In this document: positions 26,372-35,269 of the stretch, in pieces
Numbering within the stretch: position 1 is the first letter of the stretch
Layout of the letters: each line of letters starts with the position of its first letter
Source: Azonexus sp.
Lineage (GTDB): Bacteria > Pseudomonadota > Gammaproteobacteria > Burkholderiales > Rhodocyclaceae
Direction: 5' to 3'
NCBI GenBank assembly: GCA_030691385.1
Contig: JAUYEI010000007.1
Location: forward strand, 1 to 64,000
Length of the DNA: 64,000 nucleotides
Made by a program: the position numbers and the translations under genes
Notes under the pieces: model-generated
Told to the model about the DNA's origin: nothing
Database searches by the model: none
What the model saw: the letters and a program-made list of their open reading frames with translations, nothing else

Positions 26372-27790
26372 CTAATGCACGGTACACACCATGCACGGAT
26401 CGAAGGAGCGCACCACATGCTGCACGGTCGGCGGCGCGCCTTCGCCGGCCGGCAGGCCGACCAGGGCCTGTTCGAGCGGGCCGGGCCGGGCGTTGCCGTC
26501 GCGTGGCGAGAAATTCCAGGTGGTCGGGGCGATGATCTGGTAGCGCTCGATGCGGCCGCGCCGGATGCTCAGCCAGTGGCCGAGGCTGCCACGGGCGGCT
26601 TCGACGAGGCCGGTACCGCTGGCGTCGTCGGGCATCTCGCCGTGGGTGCAGAAGGGTTCGCCGGGTTGCAGCGCCTGCACCCAGCTTTCCATGGTGGGCA
26701 GGACGAGCGCCAGTTCGAGCAGGCGGGCGGCGACGCGGGCCATGACGCTGGCGCCGTCGCGCTGCACCAGATCGAGCGCCAGCGGGTGGCCGGCGATGAG
26801 TTGCCGGGCCAGCGCGCCGACTTCGTAAGGCTGGCCGGCATAGCGCGGCGCCTTGCACCAGGTATAGGCGTCGGGTTTATTGGCATCGACGATGGTTTCG
26901 CCCTGCGCCGGATGGCGGGCCTTGCCGGCCGCCAGCCAGGCGCTGGTGGTGTCTTCGTCGATTTTGGCTGCGTCGAGCACGGCCGATTGACCGGCTTGCC
27001 ACGTGCCCGCCGGGAAGAGGTCGTAGGCCCCGTAGGACAGGAAGGCGTCGTCGGCGCGGCCGAGTTTGTCGAGGCCGAGATCGCTGGCGGCGTGCAGGAA
27101 GGCGGGGAAGTCGGCGGGCCGGCCATCGGCCCAGGCCAGTAGCTGATCCTTGCTGGCCAGTTGGGCAACAGCGGCGAGCGAGTCGCCGAACAGGCGTTTT
27201 TCGAGAAAGCCACGAAATTCGCGGAGCTGCGCGAGCAGGCGGATGCGCTCGCCGACCGTGATCGCCCGCGTGCTGCCACCGGGCTGGATGGCCAGCGTGT
27301 GCGGCCAGCGGCCGGCGAGAAAACCCATCATCCGGAGGAAGCCGGCACGGGCTGGCAACACCTCGGCAGCGGCGTCGCCGGTAACCGCTGTAAAACGCTT
27401 CGCTACGGCGTCGTGCCAAGGCCGGTCGACGTAGGCCGGGCGGGCAAAATCGGGCATGAAAAAGAGGTAAAAGTGGGTCAGGTGATCGGCCAGGTTTTCG
27501 GTGGCACATATCAAATTTCGCGATATTTTCCCGTTGACCGTGGGAATGACGCCCATCGCCTCGGCCAGCGCCGAGGCCGCCGCCGCCGACTGGGCAACCG
27601 AGCAGATGCCGCAGATGCGCGGCACGATGGCCAGCGCGTCGAGCGGAGCGCGGCCGATCATGATCTGCTCGAAGCCGCGGAAGAGCGGCGAGTTGACCTG
27701 GGCCGAGCGGATAAGGCCGTTATCGAGGTCGAGGGCGACTTCAAGATCGCCTTCGACGCGGTTGAACGGCCCGACGACGATCCGGCTCAC
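26372..27790 (-). CDS. hoxC: H2-sensing (regulatory) [NiFe] hydrogenase large subunit
   Basis: The 472-residue large subunit of the cytosolic H2 sensor (HoxC/HupV). The active-site cysteines are in RICGICSVAQ near the N-terminus and DPCMVCTVH at the very end. The protein stops immediately after that histidine, so there is no C-terminal peptide for a maturation protease, which is diagnostic of regulatory hydrogenases. It binds the NiFe(CN)2CO centre and signals H2 through HupT. The start overlaps the hoxB stop by four bases. Dispersed repeat copy 6 encodes about residues 81-94 (IPTVNGKISRNL). Confidence 0.95.
   Translation of the reverse strand: MSRIVVGPFNRVEGDLEVALDLDNGLIRSAQVNSPLFRGFEQIMIGRAPLDALAIVPRICGICSVAQSAAAASALAEAMGVIPTVNGKISRNLICATENLADHLTHFYLFFMPDFARPAYVDRPWHDAVAKRFTAVTGDAAAEVLPARAGFLRMMGFLAGRWPHTLAIQPGGSTRAITVGERIRLLAQLREFRGFLEKRLFGDSLAAVAQLASKDQLLAWADGRPADFPAFLHAASDLGLDKLGRADDAFLSYGAYDLFPAGTWQAGQSAVLDAAKIDEDTTSAWLAAGKARHPAQGETIVDANKPDAYTWCKAPRYAGQPYEVGALARQLIAGHPLALDLVQRDGASVMARVAARLLELALVLPTMESWVQALQPGEPFCTHGEMPDDASGTGLVEAARGSLGHWLSIRRGRIERYQIIAPTTWNFSPRDGNARPGPLEQALVGLPAGEGAPPTVQHVVRSFDPCMVCTVH
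27509..27548 (+). repeat. Dispersed repeat copy 6 (inside hoxC)
   Basis: Reads TATCAAATTTCGCG then ATATTTTCCCGTTGACCGTG. It is diverged in the GGCC part but matches in the core, and is read in hoxC as PTVNGKISRN. Confidence 0.88.
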
Positions 27791-28788
27791 TTGCCGCCGC
27801 CTTTTTTGCGGATTGGCGGCATGACTACCGGATGATCTTCAACGGCGTTGTTGCGCACCCGCTTCGGCGTCGCCGATTTGGACAGCGCGGCGAGCGCGAC
27901 GAACCAGGCTTTCGGCATGTCGGTCGGCAGGCCGATCGGGATGCCGGCCAGCTTCGGCGTTTCCTGGAAGGCGTGGCCGGGCGACTCGAAACCCGGCTCG
28001 GTGCAGGCGATGCAGGCGAAGCCGCCGCGCAGGCAGGAGCCGCTGCCGTTCCACGGCCGCAGGTTGCAGTCGGCGTGGGCCTGGGTGCCCTTGCAGCCGA
28101 GGTTTTCCATGAGGCAGCCGAGGTCGGACTGCTTCTGGGCGCTGGCCTTGAATTCGTAGAACTCGTTGCGGGCGCAGCCGTGATGGACCAGTTCGCCGGC
28201 ATAGAGGAGCGGCCGCCCGAATTCGTCGAGGTCGGCGCCGCTCATCCCTTCCAGGGCGGCTTTTTCCAGCGTGTCGACGACCCAGCCGGGATGCGTCGGG
28301 CAGCCGGCGATATTGATCACCGGCAGGCCGGCCGCCGACTGGAAGCCGGCGCCGAGCAGGCCGCCCGGCGTCTGTTCGTCGAACTGCAGGCCGCAGGCTT
28401 CGAGCGGATTGCCCGGCGTGTTGGCCGAAAAGCCGCCGTAGGCCGTGCACGAGCCGATGGCGAAAACCCATTTGGCGTGGCGGGCCAGGCGGGCGACCCA
28501 TTCGGTCAGCGGCCGGCCGCTGCCGGCCATCAGGTGGAACTTGCCGGTGCCGTTCGGGCCGCGCAGCATGGCTCCTTCGATGCATAGCGCATCGAAAGAA
28601 AGCCAGCCTTCGGCGCAGTCTTCGAGGATGGTAAGCGCTTCTTCACCGCTCTCGATCGAGAGCGCCGGGTGCCAGAGAAATTCGATGCCGGCGTCGCGCA
28701 ATTCGTCGAACAGCGAGCGCGGCTCCGAGCACAGCATCGACTGCGTGCAGCCGCCGCAGCCGCCGCTTTGCAGCCAGAGCACTTTCAT
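27787..28788 (-). CDS. hoxB: H2-sensing (regulatory) [NiFe] hydrogenase small subunit
   Basis: A 333-residue iron-sulfur subunit (HoxB/HupU). The proximal cluster motif is LQSGGCGGCTQS near the start; further cluster cysteines are in IGSCTAYGG, NIAGCPTHPG, HHGCARNEFYEF and CLRGGFACIACTEPGFE. It has no Tat signal and no C-terminal membrane helix, which fits a cytosolic sensor rather than a respiratory enzyme. It forms a complex with HoxC and the kinase HupT. The 142-base gap upstream to hoxA holds a hairpin repeat. The C-terminus is basic (PPIRKKGGGK). Confidence 0.95.
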   Translation of the reverse strand: MKVLWLQSGGCGGCTQSMLCSEPRSLFDELRDAGIEFLWHPALSIESGEEALTILEDCAEGWLSFDALCIEGAMLRGPNGTGKFHLMAGSGRPLTEWVARLARHAKWVFAIGSCTAYGGFSANTPGNPLEACGLQFDEQTPGGLLGAGFQSAAGLPVINIAGCPTHPGWVVDTLEKAALEGMSGADLDEFGRPLLYAGELVHHGCARNEFYEFKASAQKQSDLGCLMENLGCKGTQAHADCNLRPWNGSGSCLRGGFACIACTEPGFESPGHAFQETPKLAGIPIGLPTDMPKAWFVALAALSKSATPKRVRNNAVEDHPVVMPPIRKKGGGK

Positions 28789-28820
28789 GCTGCAAACCTC
28801 GATTGAATACAGGGATTTTC

Positions 28821-28909
28821 ACCGCAGAGACGCGGAGACTCGGAGAAAAGCAATACAGAGAAAATCCGGGTTTCTCTGTATTGACTCTGCGCCTCTGTGC
28901 CTCTGCGGT
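28821..28909. repeat. Long imperfect hairpin between hoxA and hoxB
   Basis: ACCGCAGAGACGCGGAGACT and CAATACAGAGAAA (28821-28863) are mirrored by TTTCTCTGTATTG and CTCTGTGCCTCTGCGGT (28871-28909). Repeats with a CACCGCAGAGACGC core recur in many environmental bacterial genomes. It may act as an mRNA stem between the regulator and the sensor genes. Confidence 0.8.
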
Positions 28910-28930
28910 AAAGCGCTTGCCGATTCGGGA

Positions 28931-30421
28931 TCATTCGGCCGGCTCCAGCCCGTGGCGGACCAGCTTGGCGCGCAGGCCGACGCGCGACAGGCCGAGTTCG
29001 CGGGCGGCCCGCGATTTGTTCCAGCGATGGCGGATCATCGCTTCCTTGAGGACGTGCATTTCCAGCTGATCCATGCGCTCCTTGAGGCAGCCGCCCAGGC
29101 CGGCCGCCCAGGCCGGCTCGTCGCCCGGCCGGCTGTCGTCGAAATCGCCGACCGGCGTGCGCAGCACGCGCGGCGACAGCAGGTCGGCACCGAGCAGCGG
29201 TGTGGTGGACAGCGCAACCATGCGCAGGATTTCGTTCTGCAGTTCGCGCACATTGCCCGGCCAGCGGTAGGCGGCGATGCAGGCGAGCGCCTCGTTGGTG
29301 AAGCCTTCGACCGGCTTGCCGAGGGCGTGGCAACTGCTGGCGAGCAGGCGGTGGGCGAGCAGCGGCAGGTCCATCGGCCGCTCGCGCAAGGGCGGCACGT
29401 GCAGGGCGATGGTCGCCAGCCGGTAATAAAGGTCTTCGCGGAAGCGGCCGGTACGCACATCGTCTTCGAGATCGCGGTTGGTCGCGGCAATGACCCGGAC
29501 GTCCACATGGACCGGACGATTGCTGCCGAGCGGGCGGAACTCGCCTTCCTGCAGCACGCGCAGCAGCTTGACCTGGAAAGCCGGGCTGGTTTCGCCGATT
29601 TCGTCGAGGAACAGGGTGCCACCGTCGGCCTGCTGAAACAGGCCGACACGATCTTCGACGGCGCCGGTGAAGGCGCCGCGTTTGTAGCCGAAGAGCTCGG
29701 ATTCGAGGAGGGTGTCGGGCAGGGCGCCGCAGTTTTCGGTGATGAAGGCCTTGCTCGCCCGGCGGCTTTCGTAGTGGATGGCGCGGGCGATCATTTCCTT
29801 GCCGGTGCCCGATTCGCCGGTGACCATGATCGACAGGTCGAACGGTGCAACGCGGCCGACCATGTCGCAGACGGCGTTGATCGGGCTGCCCGTGGCGCGG
29901 ATCAGGCCGGCCAGGCCGAAGCTGCTTTTGACCTTTTCCTGCTTGTGGTCGACCTGCCGTTTGAGCACCGGCTCGGCGGTGCGCAGGTCGAGCGACAGGC
30001 GCTGGTTTTCCTGCTGCAGACGCCACACTTCGGCGGCACGCTGCAGGGTTAACAACAACTGCTCGGGCTGCCAGGGCTTGAGCAGGTATTGCCAGATGCC
30101 GGCCTCGTTGACGCCGGTGATGATGTCTTCGGCGTCGGTATAGCCGGAAAGGATGATGCGGACGATGTCCGGCCAGCGGCTGCGTACTTCCTTGAGAAAC
30201 TGGACGCCGGTCGTCCCCGGCATGCGCTGGTCGCAGAGCACGATGCGGACGGCCTGCTCGCGCAGGAGGATTTCCATGCCCTCGTCGGCGCTGGAGGCGC
30301 AGAGCACCTCGAAATCTTCTTCCAGCGTCCGGCGCAAGGCTTCCTGCGAGCGCACCTCGTCGTCGATGACGAGAATGGCGGGCAGGCGGCGCAGGCTGCT
30401 GTGGGAAGACGGAAGGGTCAT
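28931..30421 (-). CDS. hoxA: NtrC-type H2-responsive response regulator HoxA/HupR
   Basis: A protein of 496 residues: an N-terminal receiver domain ([19 protein letters not shown] with the phosphoacceptor Asp), a sigma-54 AAA+ domain with Walker [11 protein letters not shown], the GAFTGA loop in [10 protein letters not shown] and Walker [12 protein letters not shown], and a C-terminal Fis-type helix-turn-helix ([19 protein letters not shown]). It should activate sigma-54 promoters of the hydrogenase operons. The start at 30421 overlaps the hoxX stop; 18 extra codons in the track are unlikely. Non-phosphorylated HoxA is the active form in Cupriavidus; that is family knowledge. Confidence 0.95.
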   Translation of the reverse strand: MTLPSSHSSLRRLPAILVIDDEVRSQEALRRTLEEDFEVLCASSADEGMEILLREQAVRIVLCDQRMPGTTGVQFLKEVRSRWPDIVRIILSGYTDAEDIITGVNEAGIWQYLLKPWQPEQLLLTLQRAAEVWRLQQENQRLSLDLRTAEPVLKRQVDHKQEKVKSSFGLAGLIRATGSPINAVCDMVGRVAPFDLSIMVTGESGTGKEMIARAIHYESRRASKAFITENCGALPDTLLESELFGYKRGAFTGAVEDRVGLFQQADGGTLFLDEIGETSPAFQVKLLRVLQEGEFRPLGSNRPVHVDVRVIAATNRDLEDDVRTGRFREDLYYRLATIALHVPPLRERPMDLPLLAHRLLASSCHALGKPVEGFTNEALACIAAYRWPGNVRELQNEILRMVALSTTPLLGADLLSPRVLRTPVGDFDDSRPGDEPAWAAGLGGCLKERMDQLEMHVLKEAMIRHRWNKSRAARELGLSRVGLRAKLVRHGLEPAE

Positions 30422-32115
30422 GCCGGAACTTTCCAGTCGAGATCGCGATGGCGGGCGAGGTGGCGCGGCGTCCACGAATGCGCCGAGCGGGAGACGAAAT
30501 GATAGCGCGCGACATGGTACGAGGGATCGAAACCGTAGAAATTGCGGCGCATTTCGGCCAATTCCTCGGCGCGGTAGGCGGCCAACGGCTTGGCGGCTTC
30601 GTCGGCGTGGCGTCTGGCCTGCTTGACGGCGAGTTTTTCGGGGAAATCCGGGGCGGCGGCCAGTTCGGCGGCGCGCCGGGCGACATCGACGGCGAAGCCG
30701 GGAGCGGGCAGGCAGGCGTCGTAGAAGCCGAGCTTGACCGCTTCCGGCGCCGTCATCGGCAGGCGGTGGCGCATGATGGCCTTGGCCCCGTCATCACCGA
30801 CGCGTGGCGGCAGCAAGTAGGTCCAGAACTCCGAGCCGTACAGGTTGCCCATGTTCTTGTAATGCGGGTTGAGCATGACGCCATCGCGGACCCAGACGAA
30901 ATCGGCGGCGCGGGCCAGGAAGCAGCCGCCGGCACCGGCATTGCCGCCGATGGCGGCTACGGTCAACTGCGTTTCGCAGCGCAAAATGGCCTCGGCCAGA
31001 TCGTCGATGGCGTTGATGTTGGCCCACGACTCGTCGGCCGGGCTTTCGGCGGCCTCGATGGTGTTGAGGTGAATGCCGTTGGACCAGAAATCGCTGCCGC
31101 CGCGCAGCACGATGACCCGGGTCGGCCGCGTCGTTGCCCACTGGAAGGCTTCGGTCAGCCGCTGGCATTGGCCGGTGCTCATCGCGCCGTTGTAGAACTC
31201 GAAGCTCAGGAAGCCTACGCCGCCAGCCTCTTCGTAGGCGATGTCCTGCCAGGTCGGGGCCGGAGACTTCCAATAGCCGCCGGCTAGCGGCAACTCGGGC
31301 AATTCGGCAGCCATCGGGCAGGCCAGCGTCGCCGGCAGCTTGATGCCGCCGGCCGGCTTGACATGGCCGATCCACACGGCGCCATCGACCGTTGCTTGGC
31401 AGATGGCCGTCTCACGCCGGCCGAGCAGGCTGCCCGGCTCGCCTTTGAGTAATGCTTCCGGCCAGGCGTCGAACAAATGGCAGGGCTGGCCGAACAGTTC
31501 GTCAGCAACGCCGGGAAAGCCATCGGCGGCATTGAGTTTGGCCAGGATGGCGGCGCTCGTTTCGCTGCGCCAGGCTATGGCGCGGTCAGCGTGTTTCATC
31601 AATGCGTGAGCCCGCCCCGGTACGCGCTCCGGTTTGAAATTTGGCTCATTTTTACGTTTCACGTAGTAAACCCGGTTGACCGCAGCAATCACCGCCTGCA
31701 CGGCAGCCTCGGTGACTTCGTTGCGATAGATCGAGGCTTTCCGGGCCGAACGCATCGGAAAGCTCGCCGACGCCCAGACCGGACCCGCATCCATCTCGGC
31801 TTCGGCCTGTAACACTGTGACGCCCCACTCCCTGGCGCCCCCCTGAATCGCCCAGTCGAGCGCCGACGGCCCACGGTCGCCAACCGGCCCGGGATGGACG
31901 ATCAGGCAGCAATGGCGCGACCAGATCGATTCGGGAATCGCCCGTTTCAGGAAAGGGGCGATGACCAGATCGGGCTTGAACAGCGCCACCGCCTCCTCGC
32001 TCACCGAATCGGCGATGTCGAATTCGATGCTGACCCGGTGACCGCCCTCGGTCAGTTCGCAATACAGGCGCTGGGTCAGGCTGTTGAAACTGTGGGTGAT
32101 GAAAAGAATTCGCAT
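30418..32115 (-). CDS. hoxX: Hydrogenase maturation protein HoxX/HypX (CO ligand synthesis)
   Basis: A two-domain protein of 565 residues. The N-terminal half is formyltransferase-like (MRILFITHSFNSLTQRLY, HPGPVGDRGPSALDWAI) and the C-terminal half is an enoyl-CoA hydratase-like fold (VLRGGSDFWSNGIHLN, GNAGAGGCFLARAADFVW). HypX makes CO from a formyl-tetrahydrofolate-derived formyl group for the NiFe(CN)2CO centre during aerobic growth. Its presence fits an enzyme assembled under oxygen. Dispersed repeat copy 7 encodes about residues 142-161 between the domains (VNRVYYVKRKNEPNFKPE). It overlaps hoxA by four bases. Confidence 0.94.
   Translation of the reverse strand: MRILFITHSFNSLTQRLYCELTEGGHRVSIEFDIADSVSEEAVALFKPDLVIAPFLKRAIPESIWSRHCCLIVHPGPVGDRGPSALDWAIQGGAREWGVTVLQAEAEMDAGPVWASASFPMRSARKASIYRNEVTEAAVQAVIAAVNRVYYVKRKNEPNFKPERVPGRAHALMKHADRAIAWRSETSAAILAKLNAADGFPGVADELFGQPCHLFDAWPEALLKGEPGSLLGRRETAICQATVDGAVWIGHVKPAGGIKLPATLACPMAAELPELPLAGGYWKSPAPTWQDIAYEEAGGVGFLSFEFYNGAMSTGQCQRLTEAFQWATTRPTRVIVLRGGSDFWSNGIHLNTIEAAESPADESWANINAIDDLAEAILRCETQLTVAAIGGNAGAGGCFLARAADFVWVRDGVMLNPHYKNMGNLYGSEFWTYLLPPRVGDDGAKAIMRHRLPMTAPEAVKLGFYDACLPAPGFAVDVARRAAELAAAPDFPEKLAVKQARRHADEAAKPLAAYRAEELAEMRRNFYGFDPSYHVARYHFVSRSAHSWTPRHLARHRDLDWKVPA
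31632..31690 (+). repeat. Dispersed repeat copy 7 (long variant, inside hoxX)
   Basis: Reads TTTGAAATTTGGCTCATTTT then ACGTTTCACGTAGTAAAC then CCGGTTGACCG. It has the same ~19-base palindromic block as copy 1, and the open reading frame of hoxX is kept. Confidence 0.92.
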
Positions 32116-32279
32116 GTTTTACAGTTCTTTACAATTCATGCCAGCGACCTGAGCGCAGATGGGCGAAGGCTTTGCGGGGCCTGCGTTTCCATGCCGCATA
32201 ACTCTATAACTTTGGCGATATTTTTGATGTAACAGGCCTTGGCTACGATGCACTGCAACAAAAAACAAGGGGAATAACC

Positions 32280-32486
32280 ATGCAAGCGCAACGAAAAGCT
32301 GCCAAGCAGCGAAACTCGCCGCCATCCCGCGCCCCGCGCCCGGAGTACATCGCCGCCATCCGCTACCCGGACGGTCGTCGCGACCTGTTTCACATCCGCA
32401 ACGCCGACAATCTGGCCGACGCGCGCAACCTCGTCATTTCCGAGGTGGGCGACGTGCAGTCCGTGATGATCGCGCTGCGCCACTGA
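32280..32486 (+). CDS. Small conserved-looking hypothetical protein
   Basis: A 68-residue basic protein from an ATG preceded by AAGGGG at good spacing. The N-terminus is Arg/Lys/Pro-rich (QAQRKAAKQRNSPPSRAPRP), followed by a small folded-looking segment YIAAIRYPDGRRDLFHIRNA and a C-terminal VGDVQSVMIALRH. No family was recognised. It is the only plus-strand gene within the 27-kb hydrogenase run, sitting between hypE and hoxX, and its own short upstream region is AT-rich. It could be a small regulatory or metal-related protein, but nothing proves this. Confidence 0.65.
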   Translation: MQAQRKAAKQRNSPPSRAPRPEYIAAIRYPDGRRDLFHIRNADNLADARNLVISEVGDVQSVMIALRH

Positions 32487-32490
32487 TCGC

Positions 32491-33543
32491 TTAGCAAATC
32501 CGCGGCAATTGCTCGCCGCTCAGCCAGTCGACAATGCGCCGTCCGCCGAAACCGGTCGTCATCTGGACAAAATGGTGCGAGTCCTCATGTACCGTGCCGA
32601 CCATGGCCGCCGCCACTCCCAGCGGATGGGCGCGCATCGCGGCCAATAATTTCTCCGCATCCGGTTCGGCGCAGATCGCCACCAGTTTGCCCTCGTTGGC
32701 GACATAAAGCGGGTCAAGCCCGAGGAATTCACAGGCCGCATCAACTGCCGGGCTTACCGGCAAGGCCTTCTCCTGCAGCATCATGCCGACGCCGGATTGC
32801 TTGGCGATTTCGTTGAGCGTCGTCGCCAGCCCACCACGTGTCGGGTCGCGCAGGACATGGATATCGGCGCCACTGGCCCGCATCGCTTCGATCAGGCCAT
32901 GCAGTGCCGCCGTGTCGGAGACGATGGGCGACTCGAAACCGAGGCTTTCACGCACCGCCATGATCGCCATGCCGTGATCGCCCAGCGTGCCCGAGACCAG
33001 AATGGCGTCGCCGGGCCTGGCGTAGCGACCGGATAGCTCATTTCCCGGCGCCACGACACCGACGCCGGTCGTCGTGATGAACACCCCGTCGCCCTTGCCG
33101 CGCTCGACGACCTTGGTATCGCCGGTCACCACCGGCACCCCGGCCGCCTTCGCCGCCGTCGCCATGCTTTGCACGATGCGCGCCAGATCGGCGAGCTTGA
33201 AGCCTTCTTCAAGGATGAAGCCGGCAGAAAGATAAAGCGGTTTGGCGCCCATCATGGCCACGTCGTTGATCGTGCCATGCACCGACAGGCAGCCGATATC
33301 GCCGCCCGGGAAGAACAATGGCGAGACGACGTGCGAGTCGGTCGCCATGACCAGCTTGCCCTCGCCCGGGTTCGGCAACAGCGCGCCATCGTCGCCCTGG
33401 GCCAGATATTCGTTGCCGAGGTATTTGGCGAACAGTTCCTCGATCAGTTGCGCCATCGCCCGGCCACCCGAGCCGTGAGCCATGTCGACATGGCCGTGCT
33501 TGATGTCGAGGGGGCGGACGTAGGTTTTGCGGGTTTCGGTCAT
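32491..33543 (-). CDS. hypE: Hydrogenase maturation protein HypE
   Basis: A PurM-like ATP-dependent dehydratase of 350 residues from MTETRKTYVRPLD (the track ATG is 5 codons earlier). Family features are LDIKHGHVDMAHGSGGRAM, GDDGALLP, VSGTLGDHGMAIMA and the C-terminal PRIC, whose last cysteine carries the carboxamido group converted to thiocyanate. HypE with HypF supplies the cyanide ligands of the NiFe site. It is separated from hypD by ~600 bases of inverted repeat, unlike the usual tight hypCDE arrangement. Confidence 0.96.
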   Translation of the reverse strand: MTETRKTYVRPLDIKHGHVDMAHGSGGRAMAQLIEELFAKYLGNEYLAQGDDGALLPNPGEGKLVMATDSHVVSPLFFPGGDIGCLSVHGTINDVAMMGAKPLYLSAGFILEEGFKLADLARIVQSMATAAKAAGVPVVTGDTKVVERGKGDGVFITTTGVGVVAPGNELSGRYARPGDAILVSGTLGDHGMAIMAVRESLGFESPIVSDTAALHGLIEAMRASGADIHVLRDPTRGGLATTLNEIAKQSGVGMMLQEKALPVSPAVDAACEFLGLDPLYVANEGKLVAICAEPDAEKLLAAMRAHPLGVAAAMVGTVHEDSHHFVQMTTGFGGRRIVDWLSGEQLPRIC

Positions 33544-33564
33544 GGGGCTGGTTTCCATTCAATC

Positions 33565-34119
33565 GGCTTGGGGTTCCGCCTTGTTGGCGGGCGTACTTTC
33601 TTCTTGCTTCGCCAAGAAGAAAGTAGCCAAAGAAGAAGGCGACCCTGGGTCGGTGCCGGCTGCGCCGGTTCCCTGCGCTACTCGTGACTGGCGGGGGCTG
33701 CGGAACTCGGGCTTCGCCCTCAGACAGTCCTCGCCCTTTTCCCGCCAGCCCCTGCGTTGCTCGGCACCTCTCAAGGGGCCCGCTGAAACGAGCCGTACTT
33801 GAGCTTGCGTGCCTGAATGGCAGATTTCATTTTTGGACTTTTTTTCCGGTTGACCGTGGGAATCGCTTTTTTGGGCACACCGGCTTAGCGTGGACGCTTT
33901 TCGGGTCCCCGTGGAAGGCGCTGAGCAACGCAGGACGGCCGGGGGCAGTCGGCTGGCGTTGTTTGAGCCGAAGGCGAGTTTAGCCAGCCGCCCGGCGTTC
34001 CGAGTAGCGCAAGGAACCGGCAAAGCCGGCGCCGCCCTCGGGGTCGCCTTTTCTTTGGCTACTTTCTTTTGGCGAAGCAAAAGAAAGTACGCCCGCCAGC
34101 AAGGCGGAACCCCAAGCCA
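33565..34119. repeat. Large inverted repeat (~250-bp arms) with a nested dispersed repeat copy
   Basis: The left arm (about 33565-33815) has GGGTTCCGCCTTG, GGCGGGCGTACTTTCTTC, AGTAGCCAAAGAAG and GGTTCCCTGCGCTACTCG. The right arm (about 33877-34119) repeats these in reverse complement. Both strands give spurious ORFs sharing peptides such as VPCATR and LRCSAP. Repeats with this AAGAAAGTAGCCAAAG motif are widespread in proteobacteria and cause false genes. The 60-base centre holds dispersed repeat copy 8. It fills the hypE-hypD gap and I see no real gene in it. Confidence 0.85.
33824..33864 (+). repeat. Dispersed repeat copy 8 (centre of the large inverted repeat)
   Basis: Reads ATTTCATTTTTGGAC then TTTTTTTCCGGTTGACCGTG then GGAAT. 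It sits at the centre of symmetry of the ~550-base inverted repeat. Confidence 0.95.
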
Positions 34120-34141
34120 ATTAAAAAGGAAATCCCCCACC

Positions 34142-35269
34142 TCAGGCCACATCCTTATACCGCCCATAGGTGTAATGCGCCGCACAAGCCCCCTCCGACG
34201 AAACCATGCACGACCCCACCGGATTCTCCGGCGTACACACCGTCCCGAAAATCTTGCAGTCCTGCGGCCGCTTGACGCCGCGCAGGATTGCCCCGCACTC
34301 GCAGGCCTTGTGATCCGCCACCGACTGATAACCGAGCGGAAAGCGCTTTTCAGCGTCAAATTCGGCGAACTGGCAGCGAATGCGCAAGGCCGAGTAGGGC
34401 AACACGTTCAGCCCCCGCCATTCGAAATTCTTCCGCATCTCGAACACCTCGGCGACCAGTTGCTGCGCCTTCTTGTTGCCGTCGCGGTCGACGGCCCGCG
34501 AAAACTCGTTTTCGACCTCGGCCCGCCCTTCGTTGACCTGGCGGATCAGCATTTTGATCGCCTGCATCACGTCGAGCGGCTCGAAACCGGCGATCACCAC
34601 CGGCTTCCTGTATTCCTCGGCGAAGAATTCGTAGGGTCGGCTGCCGATGATCGTCGACACGTGGGCCGGGCCGATGAAGCCGTCGAGCGGCACAGTGCCC
34701 CACTGGCGCACCTCCGGCGATTCGAGGATGCTCGAAATGGCCGACGGGGTCAGCACGTGGCAGCACAGTACCGAGAAGTTCTTCAGGCCGAGCGCCGCCG
34801 CCTGCTTGATCGCCACCGCGGTCGGCGGCGTCGTCGTCTCGAAGCCGATGGCGAAGAAGACGACCTGCTTGTCCGGATTTTTCTGGGCCAGCGTCACCGC
34901 ATCGGCGCTCGAATAGACCATCCGGATATCGCCGCCACGCGCCCTGGCCTTCATCAGCGACAGCCCGTTGGAGGCCGGCACGCGCAGGCAGTCGCCGTAG
35001 GTGCACAAGGTGACGCCCTGCTCCAGCGCCAGCCTGATGGCCTGATCGACGCGGCCGATCGGCAGGATACAGACCGGGCAACCCGGGCCGTGGATCATTC
35101 TGACATTGGCCGGCAGCAGGTCGGAAACGCCATAGCGCGAAATGGCATGGGTATGGCCGCCGCAGAATTCCATGAAATGGTAGTTGCGCGCCGGGTTCGC
35201 CTCGCGCCGGATGACTTCGGCCAGGCTCTTGGCGACCTCGCCGTCGCGGAATTCGTCGATGTACTTCAT
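34142..35269 (-). CDS. hypD: Hydrogenase maturation protein HypD
   Basis: A 375-residue iron-sulfur protein that, with HypC, builds the Fe(CN)2CO group. Conserved features are FMEFCGGHTHAISRYG, IHGPGCPVCILP, GFETTTPPTAVAI, VIAGFEPLDVMQAI, and the C-terminal 4Fe-4S cysteines in CECGAILRG, CKIFGTVCTPENPVGSCMVS. Length and all motifs are standard. Its start shares one base with the hypC stop (TGATG), so both are translated together. Confidence 0.97.
   Translation of the reverse strand: MKYIDEFRDGEVAKSLAEVIRREANPARNYHFMEFCGGHTHAISRYGVSDLLPANVRMIHGPGCPVCILPIGRVDQAIRLALEQGVTLCTYGDCLRVPASNGLSLMKARARGGDIRMVYSSADAVTLAQKNPDKQVVFFAIGFETTTPPTAVAIKQAAALGLKNFSVLCCHVLTPSAISSILESPEVRQWGTVPLDGFIGPAHVSTIIGSRPYEFFAEEYRKPVVIAGFEPLDVMQAIKMLIRQVNEGRAEVENEFSRAVDRDGNKKAQQLVAEVFEMRKNFEWRGLNVLPYSALRIRCQFAEFDAEKRFPLGYQSVADHKACECGAILRGVKRPQDCKIFGTVCTPENPVGSCMVSSEGACAAHYTYGRYKDVA

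Noticed and set aside
32208-32225. TTTGGCGATATTTTTGA as a sigma-54 promoter for the 68-residue gene
   Set aside because: The spacing is right but the essential GC at -12 is GA, so it is too weak to claim.
33559-34359. 266-codon minus-strand ORF and its plus-strand counterpart at 33890-35383
   Set aside because: Both run through the large inverted repeat. The repeated peptides arise from the repeat, not from a gene.
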